A DNA stretch of 64,000 nucleotides, taken from positions 13,628,417 to 13,692,416 of the forward strand of contig NC_092571.1 in the NCBI RefSeq assembly GCF_037975245.1, written 5' to 3'. Shown here one piece after another: positions 1-10,356 of the stretch. Source of the stretch: Apostichopus japonicus (Eukaryota; Echinodermata; Holothuroidea; Aspidochirotida; Stichopodidae). Under the pieces are notes generated by a model, which did not search any database, was not told where the DNA came from, and saw only the letters and a program-made list of their open reading frames with translations. The stretch's first letter is position 1. Each line of letters starts with the position of its first letter. The position numbers and the translations under genes were made by a program.

Positions 1-447
1 ATTGTATACGTTTGTGGGTTGGTGAGAGGTTTCTGTTTGTGGGATTTCGGTTGGGTTTTGGTGGTTGTTTAACAGACTGGGATTGTTTTTGGTTTTGTTG
101 ACCTTTGGTCCGTGTCCGTTTTCTTTGCACGTAAAAAGCATAGAAAATTACGATCGGTTTGTCGTCTCTTCCAGACCTGTTTGCTCGGATTCGGGCTTAG
201 TGGGAATGGAGGGTCTGTGGTAGGAGGGGAAGGAGGGGTGCCGAGCGCTTTTACTTTTGTATTCAATTCAGTGTTGGGGTTGGTGTGGAGTAATTGTTTG
301 TTGATGATAGTTTTAGTTACTGCACTGATAAGGTGTGGTTTTTAGTGAGTTTTAGGACGTGACGTGACGTTTTGGATTACGTAACAGCACAATCGGTTTC
401 GAACCGATGGATGCACCGTATAACGTACATCCCCTCCCCCCCCCCCT
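1..447. repeat. Dispersed repeat R1 upstream of LINE copy A
   Basis: Bases from about 148 to 440 match two other stretches (about 21868-22182 and 50814-51190). Shared landmarks are the run GTTTGTCG...GACCTGTTT, then TTTTTACTTTTGTA, then TAATTGTTTGTTG, a GTGACGTTTTGGATT segment and a block around GGTTCCGAACC. The segment just before the GGTTCC block resembles the Tx1 LINE 3' tail hairpin. LINE copy A begins after the C run at 430-447, so it probably inserted inside this repeat. The first 147 bases contain a CACGTAAAAAGCA piece like the LINE tail but are otherwise unassigned. No gene is seen. Confidence 0.5.
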
Positions 448-661
448 TCGTGGAGTGCAGACGTGTTTTTCGCTCTCGCTCTTCATCTATTACAGCTGTT
501 ATTGTACTGTGCTGTGCTATACTTCCCGCCAGGCGGGTGTGATAGCTTGTGTTCGTGTTCGTTTGTTTTCCTCAGTTCGTATATCGTTTGTAGTTTCACT
601 ATCCTGTCTTTAGTTCGTTTGTTTTTTGTTACTCCCCTGTGGCCTAGCCACCTTCGGTATC

Positions 662-1599
662 ATGGCATCGCGCCGTGATTCTCGGATTGCTAAGTTGTCC
701 TTCACCGGTGAACAAGCGGTTCCACCGGTGCAAGTTTTCAGTTTTTTGAAGAGTAACGTCGAGGGGATGACAGTTACTCCATACGAGAGATCCGTATGGG
801 TAACTATCATCCACGTAGGAATAGAGGTGCGGCAGGAACTTGTCGTAACGGTTTTGGGTCGGTTTGGGGCTGTCAAGGCTGCCAAAATGTGCTCCTATGC
901 ACAGGCCCCTGGGCTGTTGAACGGGCACCGACAGGTTCGGATCGACCTGACACAGGACATTCCCTCCTTCCTGTTTATAGCAGGGCATAAAGCCCACGTG
1001 CGGTATCCCGGTCAGCCCCGTACCTGCTTCAGGTGTGGGGAGACCGGGCACGAAGCCAAGGGCTGCCCAAATAAGAAATGTGGGCGCTGCCTTCGTCTTG
1101 GACATGATAGCACCGCTTGCCCAAACGAGGTTGTGTGCTCACTATGTGGGAAGGAGGGACATGTCTTTCGCGCTTGTCCCTCCTCTTATGTCTCTAGGAC
1201 TAAGAGTGGGGTAAGTCGAGTTCCGACGCACCTACTGCTTCACGAGAGGAGGGGGAATCTGGTGGGATTTTACCCTCCCCTGCACCTGGTTCACCCTCCC
1301 CCGTCATTGCAGACCCCAACCCCGTGCCCGCACCGAGAAAGTCTCCACCAGCTTCCCTCATCAACTCGTCCAGTTCCGTCCCCAGTCCGCCGCCGGTATC
1401 GCCAGATACGGAGGCTTTGTCTGACGGAGACACGGTGGTCATCGATTCTCCGGAGGCTCTGTCTGACAGCGACTCCGGTGAATCGGTGATCAGCGAGCCG
1501 AAACGTGCCACTGGGACGAGCTGGTACGACGAGATGGGGGAACCCTCTCTTAAAAGGTCGGCTTCAAGTGACGACTCGGACGACGATATGTCGGCGTAG
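662..1599 (+). pseudogene. LINE ORF1 (zinc-knuckle RNA-binding protein), broken
   Basis: ORF1 proteins of Tx1-type LINEs bind their own RNA to form the transposition particle. The start is the ATG at 662 (MASRRDSR), the same start used by the intact copy at 43932-45080. Three consecutive knuckles are visible: CFRCGETGHEAKGC, CGRCLRLGHDSTAC and CSLCGKEGHVFRAC. Against the intact copy, an internal part of roughly 38 codons after SFLKS is missing, and a frameshift lies between about 1205 and 1320. After it, the Ser/Pro/Asp-rich C-terminal tail continues in another frame to a stop at 1599. ORF2 begins about 20 bases downstream. Confidence 0.8.
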
Positions 1600-1619
1600 T
1601 TTTGCCCCATTTCCCTCTC

Positions 1620-4600
1620 GTGGCCCATACACTTTCAGTTGCCACTTTGAACGTGAATGGCATGAGGGATCATCGCAAGCGCAGTCGCATTTTCCAGTAT
1701 TGTAAATCAATGGAGGTCGACTGCGTTTGCCTGCAAGAAACACATATTTTGGAAGAAGATGTCCCTCTATGGGCTTATGAGTGGGGTGGTGAGCTGCATG
1801 CTTCGTTTGGTTCGTATTCATCCTGTGGCACTGTCATCCTTCTGTCAGCTCGTCAGGCGGTTTGTGCCACTAGAGTGGAGACGGATCACGAGGGCCGATT
1901 GGTTTGCATTCTATTCAAGTATCCACAGGGTAACATCTCCATTTGCAATGTGTATGCTCCCAATCGGCCTTCTGCTAGACGAGATTTTTTTAACACGCTG
2001 CCTTCCTTTGTTCCTGGTAGTGCGCCGTGTGTCATGGTCGGAGACTTTAACTGTGTCCCAGACTCGGGTCTTGACAGACTCGGAACTTCTGTGTCTGCTA
2101 GTCCTGACGCTGGAATCACAGAGCTGGACAGATTTACTTCGGCACACCTTTGGCCGATGTATGGAGGCATATATACCCGTGTAGTACGGGGGAATACGTG
2201 GGTGAGGCCGAACGGAGAAGATGCCTCCAGGATAGATCGGGTGTATGCGCCCGTGAGTTTTAAATTTTCGGGTTGCGAGACGCTCAGCTGTCCGCTCTCT
2301 GACCATGACACTGTAGTAGCACGTTTTGTTTTGCCTTCCATTTTCCCGATCGGGAGGGGCCTTTGGAAGCTTAACTGTCGGATTCTTGGCGAGGCAGAGT
2401 TCCGCCAAGGTTTCGAGACCAGGTACAAAGGATGGCAAACATTGAAGCCGGCCTTCGCCTCTACATCCCAGTGGTGGGATGATGTCAAGTTGCGCATCAA
2501 ACGCTACGCAATTCAGTATTGCGCGACCCGCGCACGGCGTCGAAGACAAAAATTCTCGAAGCTGTGCGCGGAGGTCAGGTTTGGCGACCCTTCGGCTGTC
2601 ATCGCTTTGCAGACGGTGCCCGCGTCAGGGCCCGTGTCGAAGCGGTGGAAGCCGAGGAGCGCCCATCACTGAGGTTTTATCAGTCCGTAAGCTCATCGGC
2701 GGGTGACCGACGCGTCCCATCTGTGCGCGCTACTGATGGGACCGTGGTTAGTGACCCTCTCGGCATTGTCCGCGTATATAAAGATTATTATTCGAGTTTG
2801 TTTACGCGTGGCAATGTCGACTTGTCGGTACAGGCCCATTTGTTGAGGGGAATGTTAAAAACCGTACCCCACGATGTCAATGATATTTTGGGGGGGGGGG
2901 GGGCGGAATAACCACTGTTGAGCTTTGGAAGGCACTTTCGAAGATGAAGAATGGCAAGTCCCCGGGTTCGGACGGGCTTCCGAGGGAGTTCTACCGGGCC
3001 TTCTGGGCAATAATAGGACCCGACATCAGAGCCGTCTTCGAAGACGCCTTCCAAAACGGACTGTTAAACCAAAGTCAACGTCTGGGCATGATTACTTTGC
3101 TGCCCAAGTCTGGGGTCCCCTTGAATCCTCATAACAAGCGTCCGATCACCTTGTTAAATGTGGACTACAAGTTGCTGGCTAAGGCTTTGTGCAACCGCCT
3201 TGCACCTGCTATGCCGCATCTTGTGGGTGATCTCCAGACTTGTGCAGTGAAGGGTCATTGCATCCAGCAGAACTTGTGGTTGATGCGCGACTTGACCGAC
3301 TTTGTTATTGAGCGTGATCTGCCATGTGCATTGGTGTCTCTTGACCAGCAGAAGGCCTTTGACATGGTTGATCGCGGTTTTTTAATGAAGGTTTTGGAGA
3401 CGTTTATGATGCATCCAAATTTTCGTAAATGGATTTCTGTTTTGTATCAGGAAAGTGTCAGTTCTGTAATCGTAAATGGGTTTTGTTCGGAGGTTTTTGA
3501 CGTAGAGAGGGGTGTGCGCCAAGGGTGCCCTCTGTCTCCATTACGTTATGTTTTGTTTAGCGAGTCGCTCTCTCGTCTTTGGGAAGGGACTCCAGACTTG
3601 CCCCATTCGTTGTACCAGGGGGTGCCAAAGTGAAATGCAGTCAATATGCTGATGACGTCACGTGTGTTGTTTCAAGTCTGGGCTCCTTTCGTGCCCTCTC
3701 GCAGGATTTATCTATCTTTGAGAGAGCTACCGGGCGAAGTTGAATCCGGGAAAGACAAAGGGCCTTCGTCTTGGTAGCTGGAGATACAGAGACTTACCAT
3801 TCGGTGCGGCGTGGTCGGATCAGAATATCAAAATTAATAGTATATGGTTCGGCTACGATGCACCTTGTGATGTCACCTGGAACGAGAGGGCTGAGGTATT
3901 TGAGAGCAGGCTCGAAACTTTTTGCACCCGCTGGCTTTCGATCTTGGGGAAAGTCACCGTTATTAATCGTTTTGTTTCGCCCATCTTGTGGTACCCGGGC
4001 GCGGTGTACCCAATTCCGCGTCGCGTCCTGGTGCGGTTGGAGAGAGCGATATTTTCATTCATTTGGTCGGGTGGTACAGAGCTTGTCAAGAGGGCGGTAT
4101 TGTACCAAAAACTGGAGAAGGGGGACTTGGGGTGGTTCATCTGGGAAGTAAATTAACCTCTTTGTTATTTAAGCAACTGTTTCTAGCGGTGACTGACCCA
4201 GGGTTGCCTTCTTCATATTTTGTACGTTTTTGGGGCGGATTGCGCCTGCGTCGATGGGTCCCGGCGCTGTTTAGCAACAGGGAACCGCAAAGTAGTACTC
4301 CAAACAGGGTGGTGCGTGCCATTTGCTTCGCTCTGATTGAGTTGCCCCCTGTTGACCTGTCACAGCCGGCCCTCGTTCACAGTTCGTTGCTGGATAGGGC
4401 CTTGAATGCAATTTTTGTACAGGGACGTCTTTCTGCCGAAGTATGGCGTTCGGTGCCTTCGAGGCACGGTGCCTTGGTGACCAACCTTAAAAGGTATCAT
4501 TGGCGATTGGGTGATGGACTGTGCCCAAGGACTGGCTGTGACAGCTTAGAGAGTACCGCTCATGTTTTTTCGCATTGTTGCTTTGTTTTATACTTATGGG

Positions 4601-4950
4601 AGTGGTTCCAAACCTGGACCGACCGTGTAACGGGAGACCGTTCATGGTCGGTAGGACAGGGCTTTATATCATATGGGGTAGACCCTCCAGTTTGTTCGGT
4701 TGCTGTATTGCATCTCATTATTTTTGTTTGCTCTATTGTGAAAAAACATGTTTGGCGGAATAGATGTGATGTGGTTTTTAGGGGGAAGGTTGCCAGTTGG
4801 CAGGCAGTCCTGGAGGCGGTGAAGTCTGACATTCGCCTTCAAATTGAATGCGATTTTCGCCGTTTATCTGGGGCTGCCTTTTTTGGACGGTGGTGTGCTG
4901 GGGAAGGCTTTTGGTTTTTTTTTTTTTGCGTGCGGGTCGTCCTTTTGTAG
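1620..4950 (+). pseudogene. LINE ORF2 (APE endonuclease + reverse transcriptase), broken
   Basis: ORF2 nicks the target DNA and copies the RNA by target-primed reverse transcription. The N-terminal endonuclease shows LNVNGMRDHR, CLQET, NVYAPN, GDFNC and SDHDTVV. The RT shows SPGSDGLPREFY, LDQQKAFDMVD, GVRQGCPLSPL and YADDV (near 3645-3660). The start codon expected from the other copies is ATG, but here it is GTG at 1620. The frame breaks near 2610 (small deletion), at the G run near 2890-2905, near 3590-3735 (two shifts around the YADD box) and near 4140. A C-terminal cysteine-containing segment runs to the stop at 4950. This copy cannot encode a working protein. Confidence 0.85.
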
Positions 4951-5049
4951 TTTTTTGAATGTTTCAGTGAAGGGGGGGGGGGGGGCGTATGTTGTCTTTT
5001 TTGGCTCGCTTAACCTGAGTTTCGTTTTTCAGAATGGGATGGTTCGGTA

Positions 5050-5104
5050 GTGCCGTTTGGCCGTGACGTTTTGTATCCCGCATGGCGGATCACGTAAAAA
5101 GCAC
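5050..5104 (+). repeat. Tx1 LINE 3' tail hairpin
   Basis: The sequence GCCGTTTGGCCGTGACGTTT is followed by CCCGCATGGCGG and CACGTAAAAAGCAC. The CCCGC/GCGGG stem with an ATG loop recurs at the end of almost every LINE copy in this window: 7702-7752 and 7861-7893, 13361-13410, 40496-40550, 47083-47130 and 48285-48322. Such 3' structures are commonly the RT recognition site of stringent LINEs. That role is an inference here. Confidence 0.7.
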
Positions 5105-5214
5105 ACGGATGTGAACGGAAAAGGATAGAATGTTTCTTACTGTAAACGAAGGGAAAACTATGTCGCTCATCTGCCTTGTCCCCTCTCGTAATCTAAGATC
5201 AAGCTCTTAATTTT

Positions 5215-5515
5215 TAATATCTGAAATTAAGTCCAAACATGTTTGGGGGGATAGGTTATTTATTGTTTTTGCCCCTCGCTTATGGAACCAACTCCCCTAA
5301 AAAATCAGACAAGCAGCTACTCTCTCTAACTTTAAGAAGATCATCAAATCCAACTTAATGACAAATGTAATGCTTTTATGTAATCTTGACCCATTAAGTT
5401 TTTTCTTGTCATTGGTTTGTGTTATTATGCATTATTTGTACCATTTCTAATTGTAAATTGCTCCATGAACATTATTTGAGTGGTGTGATAGCATTATAAG
5501 TCGTATTATTATTAT
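5215..5515 (+). mobile_element. CR1/Jockey-type LINE 3' end fragment
   Basis: A frame reading FAPRLWNQLP, then a stop, then KIRQAATLSNFKKIIKSN, matches the usual C-terminus of CR1/L2/Jockey-group reverse transcriptases (the RLWNxLP...S...FK pattern). It is followed by an AT-rich 3' part ending in an ATT-repeat-like run near 5505. Only the tail of the element remains. The family assignment within the group is uncertain. Confidence 0.5.
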
Positions 5516-5585
5516 TATGAAACCACACTACATCTTCACACGTTCGACACATCAAAACAAACAAAAACAACAACAACAACAACAA

Positions 5586-7492
5586 CGGCACTACTGAATC
5601 TTCCCATTCTGATAAACGAAACTCAAGTCTAGCGAGCCAAAAAAGTAAATATGCCCACCGACCTGCAGAGACAAACCCCAACGACCCACTGAAACATTCA
5701 AGAAACCACAACGACGACCAGCACGCAGCGAAACGAAACACCCCTCCCCAGCACACCATCGTCCCAGATAAACGGCGAAAATCGCCTTCAACCTGAAGGC
5801 AAATGTCACACTTCACCGCCTCCAGTACTGCCTGCCAACCTGCAATTTCCCCCTAAAAACCACACCACACCCATTCCTCCAAATAAGCCCCCCCCCCCTC
5901 CCCCACAATAGAGCAAACAAAAACAACGGCGCAACACAGCAACCGAACAAACTGGAGGATCCACCCCACATAAAACAAAGCCCTGTCCTACCGACCATGA
6001 ACTGTCTCCCGTTACGCGATCGGTCCAGGTCTGGAATTACTCACACAAGTTTCAAACTGTCACAGCCGGTCCTTGGGCACAATCCACCACCCAATTGCCA
6101 ATGACACCTTTTCAGATTGATCACCAAGGCACCATGCGCAACTCTCCAGGCAAGATCACGGAGACTGCAACCATTCAGCCTTGAATGCACCGAACGCCAT
6201 ACTTCGGCAGAATGGCGTCCCTGAACAAAAATTGCATTTAAGGCCCTATCCCGCAAGGAACTGTGAACGAGGGCCGCCGTGACAGGTCATCAGGGGCCAA
6301 CCCAACCAGAGCGGAGCAAATGACACGCATCACTCTGCTTTGAGTACTACTATGCGGTTCTCTGCCGCCAAGCAGCGCCGGGACCCATCGACGCAGGCGC
6401 AATCCGCCCCATAACGTACAAAATATGAACAAGGCAACCTTGGGTCAGTTACCCCTACAAACAATTGCTTAAATAAAAGAAAGGTCAATTGACTTCCTAG
6501 ATGAACCACCCCTAACCCACCTCTCCCCGGTACATTACCGCCCTTTTGACAAGCTCTGTACCACCCGGCCAAATAAATGAAAATATCGCTCTGTCCAACC
6601 GCACCAGGACGCGACGCGGAATTGGATACACCGCGCCCGGGTGCGAGTTTTTTTTATGCAGGTAGGTTCGTACTATTGTGTATATTGAATAGCCAATCAC
6701 AGCCAAGTTCATTTTGACGTCATCATATACGACATGGAAAGCATGAAAAACTTAATATTTAAAGTCGATAAGTTCAACCTGACGTGCTAGCCTGATGCAA
6801 CAACAATGCTGCAGTAATCTCTAGCGAAGCTATTCCTTTAGCTTTAGCCATTTTGGAAACCTGGTAAGAATTTTTTGCCACAAATTTCCTATCTTAGTGA
6901 TCTTCTTAACGTATCTTTGTGCATACGATTTGTTCAGGGAGTAGTTTTGCAAAATTTGCAGTTGACACAAAGTATTATTACTTAGTCATTGAACCTGCAT
7001 AAAAAAAAAACTTGCCGCCCGGGTACCACCAGATGGGCGAAACAAAACGATTACTAACGGTACTTTCCTTAATCTCGAAAGCCAGCGGGTGCCAAATGTT
7101 TTGAGCCTGCTCTCAAATACCTCAGCCCTCTCGTTCCAGGTGACATCAAAAGGTGTATTGTAACCGAACCATATACCATTAATTTTGATATTCTGACCCG
7201 ACCACGACGCACCGAATGGTAAGTCTCTGTATCTCCAGCTACCAAGGCGAAGGCCCTTTGTCTCTTCCGGATTCAGCTTTGCCCCGGTAGCTCTCTCAAA
7301 GATAGATAAATCCTGAGAGAGGGCACGTCATCTGCATATTGAACGCATTTCACTTTGGCACCCCCTGGCACAACGAATGGAACAAGTATCGAGTCCCTTT
7401 CCAAAAGACGAGAGAGGACTCGCTAAACGAAACATAAAGTAATGGAGACAGAGGCACCCCCTCTCTTCGTTAAAAACCTCTGAACATAACAC
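5586..7492 (-). mobile_element. Tx1 LINE fragment (ORF2 RT to C-terminus), interrupted by a MITE
   Basis: On the minus strand this matches the 3' half of LINE copies A and B, from the RT region (around the GVRQG/SPLL segment near 7450-7490) to the ORF2 C-terminus and part of the 3' UTR (near 5600). It is 5'-truncated at about 7492. Its 3' end lacks the tail hairpin and runs into a CAA/AAC repeat at 5553-5585. It is broken by frameshifts. A 373-bp inverted-repeat element (6643-7015) sits inside it. No intact ORF remains. Confidence 0.8.
6643..7015. mobile_element. 373-bp MITE with inverted termini and 9-bp target duplication
   Basis: The left end reads GCGAGTTTTTTTTATGCAGG. The right end, reverse-complemented, reads GCAAG, a T run, then ATGCAGG, giving terminal inverted repeats of about 21-23 bp. 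The insertion is flanked by CGCCCGGGT at 6634-6642 and 7016-7024. LINE copy B (near 41650-41660) and copy A (near 3994-4002) keep the uninterrupted site, which shows the insertion directly. There is no coding capacity. A 9-bp duplication fits MULE- or Merlin-like elements, but the superfamily is not established. Confidence 0.8.
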
Positions 7493-7691
7493 ATTTACAG
7501 ATTATAAGTAATGCCTCATTTTTCCTTATACTTAATTTATACTGAATTTTGAAAAGTACCTTGTTTAGTCTCTTAGGTCAAAAACCAAATATTTAAATAG
7601 CTAATTCAAACTTGTTTTTACTGGGTTTCTCTGTGAACAGACTTAGCTTGCCCCCCTCCCCCTACGTGTCTGGTAGTGTACGATTTTGAAG

Positions 7692-7893
7692 TGGGTGGTA
7701 CTTTTTACGTGACCCACCATGCGGGATACAAAGCGTCACGGCCAAACGGCACTAGCGACCCATCCGATACTGACAAACGAAACCCAGGTCAGGCGAGCCA
7801 AAAAAGTACAAACGCCCACCGACCTGCAGAGACAGAACGCCCAACTACCCACTCAAACATTGTATCCCGCATGGCGGGTCCCGTAAAAAGCAC
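7692..7893. mobile_element. Two inverted Tx1 LINE 3' ends joined head to head
   Basis: The left part (to about 7860) is the minus-strand 3' end of the LINE, with its hairpin at the outer edge. The right part (7861-7893) is the same 3' hairpin in plus orientation, ending CCCGTAAAAAGCAC. Both outer edges are therefore LINE 3' ends. The pair is flanked by a perfect 12-bp duplication, ACGATTTTGAAG, at 7680-7691 and 7894-7905, so it entered as one insertion event. Confidence 0.75.
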
Positions 7894-7905
7894 ACGATTT
7901 TGAAG

Positions 7906-8311
7906 AGGTTTTTAGTACCTGACAGATATGTGAGGTTTACAGCAGTTATATTATTGTCAATGACCACTAATATCACGGCTCACTCACTAGTCTAACTATA
8001 TATTGTTTTACATATGGGCTATACAGTATAATTCTTTTTCTCTAGTGCAACTCTCTCTACACCAACCCGTTTCCCTCTCTCTTATTTTGGGAATTTAAGA
8101 CTATGTTATTTAATCGTTCCGATAACTCTAACTTGATATCGATATTCACGGATACCAAACAATTATTAAATATTGCAATAATAGAACAATTCGAGTTTGA
8201 TTCAAAGTGAAGATGTAACATAACAGTTCATGTCATTATCATTTCTTATTGCCCTCTTATTAAATACCTAGCTCCATGTAATCTATGGTATTTATGGGGT
8301 ATATTACTTAC
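7906..8311. other. Spacer downstream of the V-exon gene
   Basis: AT-rich sequence that should be the first intron, or the 3' flank, of the V-type Ig exon at 8312-8792. No open frame, RNA gene or clear repeat is recognised. Confidence 0.4.
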
Positions 8312-8792
8312 CAAATATACGGTATGTGTGTTGTATTAGAATCGGACCGACAGCCCCGTCGTAATAGTCTGTCCCCAACAGGCTGACGTGATAAGTTCCA
8401 GCATCTCCTGGTTGAATGTCTCGGATTCGGAACGAAAACTCGTAAAAGTCCCCCGATAAATTCCAGAGCAGGTATTCAACTTGGAATAGATAACGATCAT
8501 AAGTATGATCCTCATACAACCGGAACGTACCAGAGTAAAGAAAGGGAGCTGGAGGAACAGCACCGTCGTTTACCAGTTCGGTGAAGTTCAGATTTAATTT
8601 AAGTAGCTTATATTTATATTTGTATGAAAATGAAATATTTGGAAACAATAAGTCACAACCTACAACCACATAACAGTCTGTTGAATTTACTGTAGATCCA
8701 TCTTGACAGTGATAATCACAATCAATGGCCCCAGAATGAGACAACGTGATAAGAAAAATGAAAGTATAAGATAAAGCAAACACCACTTCCAT
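8312..8792 (-). CDS. Ig V-like domain exon with signal peptide (member 1)
   Basis: The ATG at 8792 opens a hydrophobic signal peptide (MEVVFALSYTFIFLITLS) followed by one V-like Ig domain. A cysteine-rich start, CDYHC then CYVVVGCDLLF, gives the spacing C-x3-C-x10-C-x5-C. The domain contains NFTEL, DRYLFQVEYL and the F-strand motif RDIQPGDAGTYHVSL. The canonical F-strand cysteine after DxGxYx is replaced by valine. The exon ends at 8312 in a phase-1 donor (G|GTAAGT), normal for Ig domains. No disabling change is seen. The product is predicted to be secreted or a receptor ectodomain. The partner exon is not identified, because LINE copies fill the downstream side. Confidence 0.75.
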
Positions 8793-9484
8793 ATCGATAG
8801 ATTACGGTAATGTGACTACTATTAACAGTAATTACGATGTATGTAGTAACCGCAGTTAATGTGACACTGTTCACAATATGTGTGAAAAGTGATGAGAGCT
8901 GTTTATCAATTAAAACATAGAGTCGTTCTTAATTACTGCCTGCACATTCGCACACTTTTGTGGGTTTTCATTTGAATAAAAAATGAAACTGATCCGGATG
9001 CTACTAAAATAAATCTTTGTTTCAACCACTTGTTTCTTTTTCTTTTCAATTTCTGATATAGTCTGCAGATGTATATGGTGATGTTATGTATCGGTTAGTG
9101 TGTACCATCTAAGAGATGCATTTGTTCTCTTTCTTTTTCAGCGATGAGAATAGGCGTCAACAGTTGGGCGGTTCAACAGAATACGAGGGTTATTTTAATG
9201 CAGAACATTGAGTACTGTGAATTAAAACAGTTGATAGAATGATATAAATATACTGTTCCTGTTACATTTAGTCGTAAACGTTTTGGATAATGATATGTAG
9301 TTTTACACGTGTGCGTAATAGGCTGTTATTTATCCTAATCCATACGTTACTATCAATTAAAACTTAATCTAGTAACCGGTGCTCCTTAGCATGCTAGCGT
9401 TGTATGGCGCTGTACCACTACATCACAGAAGAAATTATTGAATTTAGAAGATAAAAAGTAGATTGACAATGCGTTCTTAAATGT
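8793..9484. other. Upstream flank of V gene member 1
   Basis: This matches the upstream flanks of the V exons at 18361 and 38704 over short stretches (for example the GTTTTCATTTGAATAA segment near 8967). It presumably contains the promoter and any 5' UTR, but no core promoter can be called. No other gene is seen. Confidence 0.35.
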
Positions 9485-9700
9485 TCTTGTTTAGTATGCC
9501 TTTGACATGGTGGATCGTTTTTTTAATGAATGTAATGGAAACGTTTTAGTTGCACCGAAACTTCGTATATGGATTTCTGTTTTGTAATTTAACAGATGGC
9601 GTCACGTGTGTTGACCTGTTGTATATGTTGACCTGTCACGGCCGGCCCTTGTTCACAGTTACTTGCGGGAAAGGGCCTTGAAGGCAAATTTTGTACAATT
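9485..9700 (+). mobile_element. Tx1 LINE fragment, internally deleted
   Basis: Short stretches match ORF2 of LINE copy A: the RT region around GCCTTTGACATGGTGGATCG, then GATGGCGTCACGTGTGTTG, then GTTGACCTGTCACGGCCGGC and AAAGGGCCTTGAAGGCAA. Sequence between these blocks is missing. No coding frame remains. Confidence 0.65.
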
Positions 9701-9838
9701 ACAACCTACAACCACATAACAGTCTGTTGAATTTACTGTAGGTCCATCATGACAGTGATAATCACACTCAATGTGATCAGAAAGTGACAACTTGATTAGA
9801 AACATGAACGAGTAAAGTACCACAGACAAAACTTCCAT
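9701..9838 (-). pseudogene. Relic of an Ig V exon (signal peptide and first cysteines)
   Basis: The minus strand from the ATG at 9838 reads a signal peptide like the other V members, followed by the ECDYHC and TDCYVVVGC segments. The frame then runs into LINE sequence at about 9700, so only the first 46 or so codons remain. It is sandwiched between two LINE fragments and is clearly a truncated member of the family. Confidence 0.65.
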
Positions 9839-9920
9839 ATCGTAAATAAATATGAGACTTATGCTCTGTAACTATGTTTATGTCATGAACGCGGTACAAG
9901 CAAAACTGAAATCAAGCTAT

Positions 9921-10356
9921 ATGTGCAGCGGATGGCGCTGTTTAGCAATCGAACGGAAAATCGTTTTCAAGATGATTCAAAGAATAGCTCCTTGATTGCA
10001 ACATTTGTACAGGGACGTCATTCTGCCGAAGTATGGGGTTCGGTGCATTCGAGGCTGAATAGTTGCAGGCTCCGCGATATTGCCTTGGTGACCAATCTGA
10101 AAAGGTATTTTTGGCGATTGGGTGACGGAATGTGCCCAGGGACCGGCTGTGGCAGCTTAGAGGGTACTGCTCATATTGTTTGATTAGATGCGATGTAGTT
10201 AGCAGGCAGTCCTGGCAGGCGGTGAAGTGTGACATTCGCCTTTAGGTTCAAGGCGATTTTCACCTGGGGCTGCCTTTCGGACGCTGTGGAGGGGTGTTCT
10301 GTTTCGATGCGTGCTAGTCGTCCTTTCAATGTTCCAGTGGGTGGTTGGGGGTTTGT
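9921..10356 (+). mobile_element. Tx1 LINE ORF2 C-terminal fragment, left half
   Basis: This matches the ORF2 C-terminus of copies A and B (GCGCTGTTTAGCAA, GTACAGGGACGTCATTCTG, CGAAGTATGGGGTTCGG, then the 3' UTR GTTCCAGTGGGTGG). The match stops at 10356 and resumes at 12936-13003 with the rest of the 3' tail. The same element has been split by the Rex1 LINE. Confidence 0.7.

Larger units (their letters stand above)
448..5104 (+). mobile_element. Tx1-clade LINE copy A, near full length but broken
   Basis: The element has a 5' UTR, ORF1 with three CCHC knuckles, ORF2 with an APE-type endonuclease and a reverse transcriptase, and a 3' end with the hairpin CCCGCATGGCGG followed by CACGTAAAAAGCAC. 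The 5' end is set by comparison with copy B (40494-45295), whose 5' end begins near the same CGTGGAGTGCAGACG motif. Motifs such as SPGSDGLPREFY, RPITLLNVDYKLLAKAL and GVRQGCPLSPL are typical of the L1/Tx1 group. Both ORFs are frameshifted, so this copy is dead. No target-site duplication could be recognised beside the C-rich 5' flank. Confidence 0.85.

Noticed and set aside
405-430. tRNA gene suggested by GGTTTCGAACCG
   Set aside because: No acceptor or anticodon arms can be drawn around it. It is part of repeat R1.
5553-5585. (CAA)n as a special signal
   Set aside because: Simple microsatellite at the end of a LINE fragment; nothing further supports a function.
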